Source of the DNA: Acidobacteriaceae bacterium
Lineage (GTDB): Bacteria > Acidobacteriota > Terriglobia > Terriglobales > Acidobacteriaceae
Reading direction: 5' to 3'
DNA: 5,966 bases
Assembly: GCA_003162495.1 (NCBI GenBank)
Contig: PMOF01000311.1
Location: 1-5,966 of the forward strand
Part shown: piece by piece, positions 1 through 5,966 of the stretch
Layout: every line of letters begins with the position of its first letter
Position numbering within the stretch: position 1 is the stretch's first letter
Program-made: the position numbers and the translations under genes
The notes under the pieces: model-generated
The model's database searches: none
Told to the model about the DNA's origin: nothing
What the model saw: the letters and a program-made list of their open reading frames with translations, nothing else

Positions 1-59
1 CCCGGAGCGCGGCGCAGTTGGCGGAGGGCGAATTGAAGGTCCCGAATCAATGCATTCAC
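1..59 (-). CDS. N-terminal end of a third MacB/FtsX-family permease (partial, 3' end outside window)
   Basis: The reading frame starts with GTG at 59-57 and runs off the left edge after 19 complete codons: M N A L I R D L Q F A L R Q L R R A P, with a Gly codon beginning. This is the same basic N-terminal helix that opens the other two permeases (LxxDLxxALRQLRRAPG), which identifies it as a third member of the family in the same operon. An ATG four bases downstream is out of frame and hits a stop after two codons, so the GTG is the start. Nothing of the membrane or periplasmic domains is visible, so completeness of the gene is unknown. Confidence 0.85.
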   Translation of the reverse strand, partial: MNALIRDLQFALRQLRRAP

Positions 60-119
60 CGTAATGTCTCCTCTTCCGCACCTGGAACTACTCGGCTCTC
101 AGCGCCTGCATAGGGTCAA
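4..119 (-). repeat. Inter-permease junction, copy B (imperfect direct repeat of 2471-2587)
   Basis: Positions 4-23 match 2471-2490 at 19 of 20 bases, 68-75 match 2536-2543 exactly, and 101-119 match 2569-2587 at 18 of 19 bases. The offset is 2467-2468 nt. The block covers the end of one permease gene, its TAG, the ribosome binding site and the start of the next. Conserved protein ends (PMQALR) and starts (RQLRRAPG) explain part of it; the non-coding octamer and its spacing are not explained that way. Confidence 0.7.
68..75 (-). promoter_or_regulatory. Ribosome binding site of the third permease
   Basis: AAGAGGAG at 75-68 (minus strand) lies 12 nt after the TAG of the second permease and 8 nt before the GTG at 59-57. 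It is identical in sequence and in distance from the preceding stop to the site before the second permease. Confidence 0.75.
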
Positions 120-2526
120 CGGAAGCGGCGCGCGCAGCGGGAATGAGCGCCGCCAGCAGGCCCGCCAGCATCAGCAGCAAAGCAACCATCAGGAACCCGC
201 CGGCTTCCTTTTCCGTTTCGAAATAAATCACCATGCCAATGAGCTTGCGCGCGAGAAAAGTCAGCACCAGTCCCACCGCTGTGCCCATCGCCAGCATCAA
301 TGCGACGCGTTGCAGCACCATTCCCAGGATGCGGTTGCGCGTAGCGCCCAGAGCCATGCGCACTCCAATGTCGCGCCGGCTTTGTTCCACTTCGTGACTG
401 ACAAGACTGTAGAGACCAACCAATGCGAGAACCAACGCCAGCGCGGCAAAGATGCCGAATAACCAGCTCTCCATGCGCTCAAAGGCCAGCGTCTCCGACA
501 CCACATCGCTCATGGTCAGCGGCGTCTTGAACGGTACCGTCGGGTCGATCTCGTGAATCGCGCTGCGTAGTGCTGGAACAATGCTCATCGGATCGCCATC
601 GACGCGTATCACCAGCGACATACTGCTCATATTGGCGGCGCGTTCGGCCACCGGGACCGCATCGATAAGCCAGTCGCGCTCGGCCAGCGGAGCCTCATAA
701 ATGTCTTGCCGAACGTTGCCGGTCACACCCACGATGCGCGTCCAGTTGGCCTCCTTGTCGGCGTCGTCCATGCGCTGGCCGACGGCATCCGGGCCGTTGG
801 GCAGGAACTTGCTCTGGAAGCGCTCGTTCACCACCACCGGGGATGAAGGATTACCCGGCCGGTCGAGATTGGGCGATAACATGCGCCCGCGGCGAAGCGG
901 GATGCCGAATACATCGAAGTAGCCCATGCTCACCATGCGGCCTTCGGCCAGCATCTCCTGGTTGGGCGGATAAGGCGGCTGGCCGGCGATGTGAATGTCG
1001 GAGTTCGATCCCCAGTTCTGGATGGGCAGAATATCGATGACGCCGACCGCGCGAACGCCGGGAATCTGCGCCACGCGGTTGAACAGCGGCTGGTAGAAGT
1101 CGGCGATCTCGTCGCGGCCGTGGTAGCGGTCGGGCGAGAGATTGATGCCTGCGGTGAGGATTTGCGCGGGATCGAAACCGAAGTCGGCGTGGCGATAGCG
1201 CATGACCATTCGGATCAACAGCCCGGAGACGGCCAGCAGCACCAGCGTGAGCGCCACCTGCGTGATCACAAAACCGGTGCGCAGCCGGTGCTGCCCGCGC
1301 TCCGTGCCGGCGCTGCCACCGGTCTTCAATGCACGGTTGGGATCAATGCCGGAAAGACGCAGCGCCGGATACATCGAAGCCGCCAGGCTGGCCACGATGG
1401 CAACGGCGATTGCCGCGCCGAGCACGGCCCAGTTCATGTGGATGTCCGCGCCGCGTTGCAGCGCTTTGATCAGGAATGCGCGCATCAGGTCGAGCATGGC
1501 CGACGCCAGCAGCACGCCGCAGCCGGCTCCAAGCAGCGCCACCAGAATCCCTTCCGTCAGCACCTGCCCCAGCAAGCGCAGGCGACCCGCGCCAATGGCC
1601 ACGCGCATGGCCATCTCGCGCTCGCGCTTCACTCCGCGCGCCAGCAGAAGCCCGGCAACATTGACGCAGCCAATCGCCAGCACCGCCAGCACCGCAATTA
1701 GCAGCGTCCACAGCGGGCCTTTGGTCTTGCCCACAACGCTGTCGGCCAAGGGCTCCAGCCGCACCGTTCGGCCTTCATCGGTGGTGTATGCCTTGGCCAG
1801 ATTGCTGAAGACCTGCGAGAGTTCGGCTTGCGCCTGCCCCATTGTTGTGCCGTCTTTGACACGCCCGACGGTGCGTAGCCAGTGATTCCCTCGACCGATC
1901 ATCCATGGCTCGTCTAGATGCATTGGGGTGTAAACAGCGTTGCGCTTGTTGACCGGGAAGCGGAAGCCTGCGGGCATCACGCCGATCACCGTAAACGCGC
2001 GCCCATCCAGCTTTACCGCGCGGTTCAATATCGCCCGGTCGCCGCCAAAGTAGTTCTGCCACGCGTCGTAGCTCAAGACAACAATATTGTTCTTGCCTTC
2101 CCGCTCTTCGCTGGGAAGAAAGGTGCGCCCCAGCAGCGGATGCACGCCGAAAACATCAAAGAAATTATCCGAGGTGCGGACCGAATCGAGAAGCACCGGG
2201 CCGCTCGAAGGCGTCTCGACGGTGTAGCTGAAGTAATCGCTATAACCGGCGAGGGCCGCGAAACCCGAGGCCTGCGCGCGCTCGTCCACATAGGATGGCC
2301 AAGATGCAGGCTGCGTATAGCCGCTTCGGCTCCGGCCCTCCACGGCGACAATCTTATCGGGATTCGCATACGGCAATGGGCGCAGAATCACCGTGTCGAT
2401 CACGCAGAAGACGGCGGTGGCCACCCCCACGCTCAGCGCCAGCGTAAGCATGACGGTCAAGGCGAATCCGGGAGCGCGGCGCAGCTGGCGAATCGCATAG
2501 CGAAGATCCTGCAACAAGTTCGTCAT
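88..2526 (-). CDS. Duplicated MacB/FtsX-family permease (ADOP-like), second of three
   Basis: This inner-membrane protein has 812 residues from the ATG at 2526. The frame can be extended two codons to a GTG at 2532, but ribosome-binding-site spacing and alignment with the third permease favour the ATG. Architecture repeats that of its neighbour: basic N-terminal helix AIRQLRRAPGF (11-21), TM1 (about 21-45), periplasmic core (about 48-265), TM2-4 (about 272-297, 322-348, 365-388), then the second half with a segment at 416-439, a second periplasmic core (about 445-680) and three final segments (about 686-710, 736-760, 776-798). FtsX-type motifs are REMAMRVAIGA (303-313) and RDIGVRMALGA (718-728). 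It ends DPMQALRAE. The loop before the last segment is charged (FETEKEAGG, about 769-777), where the neighbour has EVDPLDPA. Identity with the first permease looks low outside motifs, so they are old paralogs, not a recent copy. No ATPase domain is present. Confidence 0.92.
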   Translation of the reverse strand: MTNLLQDLRYAIRQLRRAPGFALTVMLTLALSVGVATAVFCVIDTVILRPLPYANPDKIVAVEGRSRSGYTQPASWPSYVDERAQASGFAALAGYSDYFSYTVETPSSGPVLLDSVRTSDNFFDVFGVHPLLGRTFLPSEEREGKNNIVVLSYDAWQNYFGGDRAILNRAVKLDGRAFTVIGVMPAGFRFPVNKRNAVYTPMHLDEPWMIGRGNHWLRTVGRVKDGTTMGQAQAELSQVFSNLAKAYTTDEGRTVRLEPLADSVVGKTKGPLWTLLIAVLAVLAIGCVNVAGLLLARGVKREREMAMRVAIGAGRLRLLGQVLTEGILVALLGAGCGVLLASAMLDLMRAFLIKALQRGADIHMNWAVLGAAIAVAIVASLAASMYPALRLSGIDPNRALKTGGSAGTERGQHRLRTGFVITQVALTLVLLAVSGLLIRMVMRYRHADFGFDPAQILTAGINLSPDRYHGRDEIADFYQPLFNRVAQIPGVRAVGVIDILPIQNWGSNSDIHIAGQPPYPPNQEMLAEGRMVSMGYFDVFGIPLRRGRMLSPNLDRPGNPSSPVVVNERFQSKFLPNGPDAVGQRMDDADKEANWTRIVGVTGNVRQDIYEAPLAERDWLIDAVPVAERAANMSSMSLVIRVDGDPMSIVPALRSAIHEIDPTVPFKTPLTMSDVVSETLAFERMESWLFGIFAALALVLALVGLYSLVSHEVEQSRRDIGVRMALGATRNRILGMVLQRVALMLAMGTAVGLVLTFLARKLIGMVIYFETEKEAGGFLMVALLLMLAGLLAALIPAARAASVDPMQALRAE

Positions 2527-2587
2527 AGACACCGGCTCCTCTTGCAGATTGCAGGCTACTCGTCCCGGAGCGCCTGCATAGGTTCAA
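2471..2587 (-). repeat. Inter-permease junction, copy A (imperfect direct repeat of 4-119)
   Basis: This is the partner of the block at 4-119. It spans the last codons of the first permease, its TAG (2558-2556), AAGAGGAG and the first codons of the second permease. The one-base change in offset between the two ends falls in the spacer between ribosome binding site and start codon (9 nt here, 8 nt in the other copy). Confidence 0.7.
2536..2543 (-). promoter_or_regulatory. Ribosome binding site that decides the start of the second permease
   Basis: AAGAGGAG lies at 2543-2536 on the minus strand, 12 nt after the TAG of the preceding permease. It is 9 nt from the ATG at 2526 but only 3 nt from the in-frame GTG at 2532. 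The ATG is therefore the better start. The same octamer, also 12 nt after a TAG, precedes the third permease. Confidence 0.8.
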
Positions 2588-5057
2588 TGGTTGCGGCACG
2601 GCGCGCGGGAATGACGGATGCCGCGAGCGCCAGCAGGAAGATGGCGACTGCCGCAAGCGCAATCACGGCTGGGTCCAGCGGATCGACTTCAAACAAAAAG
2701 GAACGCAGCAGCCGGGTGGCAAAAACGGCGGCGACTGCTCCAATGCCGCAGCCCACAAACCCAAGCTTGGCTCCGGAGACGAGAATCAGCCGCATCACGC
2801 TTGAGCGTTGTGAGCCAAGCGCCAGGCGGATGGCCATTTCATGCGTGCGCAGGGCGGCGGAGAAGGCAACGACGCTGTAAATTCCCAGCAAGGATAGCAG
2901 CACGGCGGCGCAGGCGAAGCTCGAGATCAACACGGTGTTGAAGCGGCGCGAAGCCTGACCTTCCGCGATGATGCTGTCCATGGATTCCACATGCATGAGA
3001 GGAAGCTGTGGGTCGATGGAACGAACCGCGGAACGCAGCGAGTCGGCCATCATTTCAGGCGGCAAATCTGAACGTAGAACGACGGTTCCGAAGTTTCCGG
3101 CGATCAGGTCCGGGGCAGCGAACTGCCCCAGGCTCGCCTTGAACTGAGCGATGGGCTGGTAGAACTGATAAGTAGTTTTGGAGTCCGCTGAATGCTCCTT
3201 GATGTCGCCGATCTCGCCAACCACAGTCATCCAGGGTAGCGGCGTTTCCTTTAAACCGGCATGGATGCGCTTGCCGATTGGATCCTGCCCGGGCCAGAAA
3301 CGCTCTGCAAGGGTGCGGTTCACAATGATCACCATCGGCGCATTGGCGTTGTCTGCATCGGTGAAGGCGCGACCGCGCAGGAGGGGAATACCCGCTGCGC
3401 TAAAGTAGCTGCCCTCCACCTGCGAGGGCCATCCGGAAAGTAGGCCGGAACCCTTGGGAGAAACATAGCCCTCGGGATAGAAGCTCTCGTTGTTGTCGTT
3501 TCCGGATGCGGGCAGCGCGGAGGTAATCCCGGCTGCGTGTATGCTTGGCAATTGCTGCAATTGGCTTAGCAGTCGGGCGTTGAATGCATCGGCCGCAAAC
3601 TGGGTGGAATATTGCTGCTGCGGCAGGCTATAGGAAGCAGTGAGCATATGATCGGTGCGGAAGCCGAGATCGACCGCACGCAATTTCTCAAAGCTGCGCA
3701 ACAACAGCCCTGATGCGGTGAGCAGCACGAGCGCGACAGCAAGCTCGGCAACCACCAGCACGGAACGCAGGCGCGCGTGTGCTCCGCCGGCGGTGCCGGT
3801 TCGGCCGCCTTCTTTGAGCGCGTCGTTGACGCTGGTACGTGATGCGGCGAAGGCCGGAATCAGCCCGCACAACAGGCCAGTGGCCACAGCCAGACCCAGA
3901 GCAAAGGCCACGACTTTCCAGTCGAGGCCGATGGAGTCGATGCGCGGAAACGTCTCCGGAAGAAAGCTGACGCCCGCACGCAAGGCAATCGATGCGAGAG
4001 CCAAGCCTGTCAGGCCGCCCCCGATGCTGAGTAGCAGCGCCTCGACCAGGGATTGGCGGACCACGGCTGCCGAGCTCGCGCCCAGCGCAAGGCGCACGGA
4101 GATTTCGCGGCGGCGGCGGATGACGCGCACCAGCAGCAATCCGGCAAGATTGGCGCAGGCGATAAACAGAACCACGGCGACAGCGAGGAAGAGCGTGCGA
4201 ACCAGCGGCCGAGCCTGGGCAACTGTCGCCTCCTCCAGCGACTGGATCACGGGATTCAGGCGGATGCTGGCCATGGCCGCCGGGAACGACTTCACAATGT
4301 CCCGCTGGACACGTGAAACATCCTGCCGGGCCTGGGCGGAAGTGAATCCCGGCTCGAGCCGGCCAATCATGGTGAAGTTCCAACTTCCCCCCGCGGCCAT
4401 ATCGTGCTCCGCAGCTGTCAGGCTCATGGGAACCCAGAGCTCGCTGCGATTCAACTGGCCGGGAACCAACGGGAACTCGAAGTCACGTGGCATCACGCCG
4501 ATAATTTCGTAAGGTTTGCGGTCGAGAGTGAGCTTCTGCCCCAAAATGTTTGCATCGCCATGGAAGCGGCTGCGCCACATCTGATAGCTGATCACTGTCA
4601 CCTGCTGGCTGCCATCATCTTCCTGCTTCGTGAAGACCCGGCCAATGAGCGGTGAAACCCCAAGCGTGGGGAAGGTGCCGGCACTGAGACGCGACGCATT
4701 GATCTTCGCGGGCTCTCCGAGGCCTGAGAGTTCGTAGCCCGTCTGCCGATATGCTCCCAGGTTCGAAAAGGCGGTGAGGCCGCGGGAATACTGGCCGATT
4801 TCAAGCGAGGTTATGCTGGGCATCGAAGTGCCAGCGCCTAAGTCTGTACCTTCAATGTTGTCGCCGAGCGCAACGAGGCGCGCGGGTTCGACAAACGGCA
4901 GAGGCCGCAGCAGCACACCTTCCACAATGGAGAAGATGGCGGTGGTGGCGCCGATGCCAAAGGCGAGCGTGAGAACAGCCGTCAGGGCGAACCCGGGCGA
5001 CTTGCGCAACTGGCGCAGTGCAAATCGAACATCCCGCAGCGCATTCCGCAACAGCAC
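2556..5057 (-). CDS. Duplicated MacB/FtsX-family permease (ADOP-like), first of three
   Basis: This 833-residue inner-membrane protein is predicted to have eight membrane segments in two similar halves. It opens with a basic helix containing [12 protein letters not shown] (12-23), then TM1 (about 23-47). A periplasmic core domain (about 50-280) follows, then three segments (about 287-311, 337-362, 381-405). The second half starts with a segment at 430-453, a second periplasmic core (about 457-700), and three final segments (about 706-732, 758-782, 795-817). Each half carries the cytoplasmic FtsX-type motif after its second segment: [11 protein letters not shown] (317-327) and [10 protein letters not shown] (740-749). 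It closes with IPARRA...EPMQALRDE. This order (MacB_PCD, FtsX, MacB_PCD, FtsX) and length match the ADOP family. There is no nucleotide-binding domain, so it must borrow an ATPase, most simply the one encoded just upstream. Its start is GTG, 2 nt after the ATPase stop. The substrate is not predictable. Confidence 0.93.
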   Translation of the reverse strand: MLLRNALRDVRFALRQLRKSPGFALTAVLTLAFGIGATTAIFSIVEGVLLRPLPFVEPARLVALGDNIEGTDLGAGTSMPSITSLEIGQYSRGLTAFSNLGAYRQTGYELSGLGEPAKINASRLSAGTFPTLGVSPLIGRVFTKQEDDGSQQVTVISYQMWRSRFHGDANILGQKLTLDRKPYEIIGVMPRDFEFPLVPGQLNRSELWVPMSLTAAEHDMAAGGSWNFTMIGRLEPGFTSAQARQDVSRVQRDIVKSFPAAMASIRLNPVIQSLEEATVAQARPLVRTLFLAVAVVLFIACANLAGLLLVRVIRRRREISVRLALGASSAAVVRQSLVEALLLSIGGGLTGLALASIALRAGVSFLPETFPRIDSIGLDWKVVAFALGLAVATGLLCGLIPAFAASRTSVNDALKEGGRTGTAGGAHARLRSVLVVAELAVALVLLTASGLLLRSFEKLRAVDLGFRTDHMLTASYSLPQQQYSTQFAADAFNARLLSQLQQLPSIHAAGITSALPASGNDNNESFYPEGYVSPKGSGLLSGWPSQVEGSYFSAAGIPLLRGRAFTDADNANAPMVIIVNRTLAERFWPGQDPIGKRIHAGLKETPLPWMTVVGEIGDIKEHSADSKTTYQFYQPIAQFKASLGQFAAPDLIAGNFGTVVLRSDLPPEMMADSLRSAVRSIDPQLPLMHVESMDSIIAEGQASRRFNTVLISSFACAAVLLSLLGIYSVVAFSAALRTHEMAIRLALGSQRSSVMRLILVSGAKLGFVGCGIGAVAAVFATRLLRSFLFEVDPLDPAVIALAAVAIFLLALAASVIPARRAATIEPMQALRDE

Positions 5058-5059
5058 TT

Positions 5060-5782
<723 letters not shown>

Positions 5783-5787
5783 TCAAT

Positions 5788-5796
5788 CCCCCTCTT
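5788..5796 (-). promoter_or_regulatory. Ribosome binding site of the ABC ATPase gene
   Basis: The minus strand reads AAGAGGGGG at 5796-5788. The GAGG core lies 8 nt before the ATG at 5782-5780. The codon immediately upstream of that ATG, in frame, is TGA (5785-5783), so the start cannot lie further upstream. Confidence 0.75.
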
Positions 5797-5841
5797 GATT
5801 TCAAAATTCTGTTGCGGAAAATTTTCGTTGTTTCCACGATT

Positions 5842-5864
5842 CATTTGCCTGATTGCCATTTGCC
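5842..5864. repeat. Short direct repeat CATTTGCC, 15-nt period
   Basis: CATTTGCC occurs at 5842-5849 and again at 5857-5864. The related GATTGCC lies between them at 5851-5857. The repeat sits in the non-coding gap upstream of the ATPase gene. Two 8-mers one and a half helical turns apart could be a regulator site or chance in AT-rich DNA; the sequence alone does not decide. Confidence 0.35.
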
Positions 5865-5909
5865 AAAAACATATTCGCCGTGCACACTTCACTTGCTGTT
5901 CGCAATTGC

Positions 5910-5966
5910 TTATTCCAGTCGAATGCGGTCAACACTGTCCTCGCGCGACATGTCGGACAAAATCAT
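5910..5966 (-). CDS. C-terminal end of a probable HlyD/MacA-type periplasmic adaptor (partial, 5' end outside window)
   Basis: An open frame enters from the right window edge and ends at a TAA (5912-5910). The 18 visible residues read MILSDMSREDSVDRIRLE. A tail of the form I-L/V-S-D-M-S-x-x-D-x-x-D-R-I/V-R-L is, from memory, typical of the end of adaptor subunits (HlyD/MacA-like membrane fusion proteins) encoded before MacB-type ATPases in Acidobacteriota. Such adaptors sit in the periplasm and join an inner-membrane transporter to an outer-membrane channel. No lipoyl or barrel domain is visible, so the family call rests on this tail plus the neighbouring ATPase and permeases. The first visible ATG is only the window edge and should not be read as a start. 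An unrelated upstream gene remains possible. Confidence 0.6.
   Translation of the reverse strand: MILSDMSREDSVDRIRLE

Larger units (their letters stand above)
5783..5909 (-). other. AT-rich intergenic gap between adaptor and ATPase genes
   Basis: This 127-nt stretch is clearly richer in A and T than the flanking genes and has no convincing reading frame. On the minus strand it begins with the 8-bp palindrome GCAATTGC directly after the adaptor stop. It then carries a short direct repeat (5842-5864) and the 10-bp palindrome GAAAATTTTC (5817-5826), and ends in the ATPase ribosome binding site. I found no -35/-10 pair with acceptable spacing and no GC-rich hairpin followed by a T run, so neither a promoter nor a terminator is called. 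It is the largest gap in the gene cluster and the most likely place for an internal control element. Confidence 0.5.

Noticed and set aside
53..55. ATG as a possible start of the third permease
   Set aside because: It is out of frame with the conserved N-terminal helix and reaches TGA after two codons. The GTG at 59 fits the frame and the ribosome site.
991..1885. Overlapping plus-strand open frames of 236 and 227 codons
   Set aside because: They lie antisense to the second permease, overlap each other, and have the His/Gln/Arg- or Ser/Arg-rich composition of shadow frames.
1918..2880. Long plus-strand open frame of 320 codons across the junction of the two permeases
   Set aside because: It is antisense to two well-supported permease genes. 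It is rich in Arg, Ala, Ser and His as expected from reading GC-rich codons backwards, has no recognisable domain, and has no upstream ribosome site that I can see.
3655..4512. Plus-strand open frame of 285 codons
   Set aside because: It is entirely inside the first permease on the opposite strand. Low-complexity Arg/Ser/Thr/Ala composition marks it as a GC shadow.
5817..5826. GAAAATTTTC palindrome as a transcription terminator or defined operator
   Set aside because: It is a 10-bp AT-rich palindrome with no loop, no GC-rich stem and no following T run, so it is not a terminator. With a single copy there is no basis for naming a regulator.

Overview
The window looks like a piece of an Acidobacteriota chromosome (Terriglobia-like, inferred). 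It is GC-rich and gapless, and it carries several long permeases of the MacB/FtsX superfamily with the architecture and N-terminal signature described as ADOP (acidobacterial duplicated orphan permease). No marker gene is present, so the taxonomic call rests on the permease family alone.

Everything real lies on the minus strand, so transcription runs from high to low coordinates. In that order there are: the last 18 codons of an upstream gene, probably a HlyD/MacA-type periplasmic adaptor (5910-5966); a 127-nt AT-rich gap with short repeats and a Shine-Dalgarno sequence; a complete MacB/LolD-type ABC ATPase of 240 residues (5060-5782); a complete 833-residue duplicated permease (2556-5057); a second complete duplicated permease of 812 residues (88-2526); and the first 19 codons of a third permease (1-59), cut by the window edge. 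Gaps inside the ATPase-permease block are 2, 29 and 28 nt. Each start has a recognisable Shine-Dalgarno sequence, so this reads as one operon. I see no terminator, RNA gene, insertion sequence or CRISPR array. Long plus-strand reading frames are antisense shadows of the GC-rich permease genes.

The likely job is a tripartite-type ABC export or mechanotransmission system. A soluble ATPase dimer would drive inner-membrane permeases that carry large periplasmic domains, with a periplasmic adaptor linking them to an outer-membrane exit. The substrate cannot be told from the sequence. The main point of interest is that permeases of a family named for lacking a partner ATPase are here coupled to one, and that one ATPase is followed by at least three non-identical permeases. 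The stop-Shine-Dalgarno-start junctions between permeases are themselves repeated, and this repeat settles the start of the middle permease at 2526.
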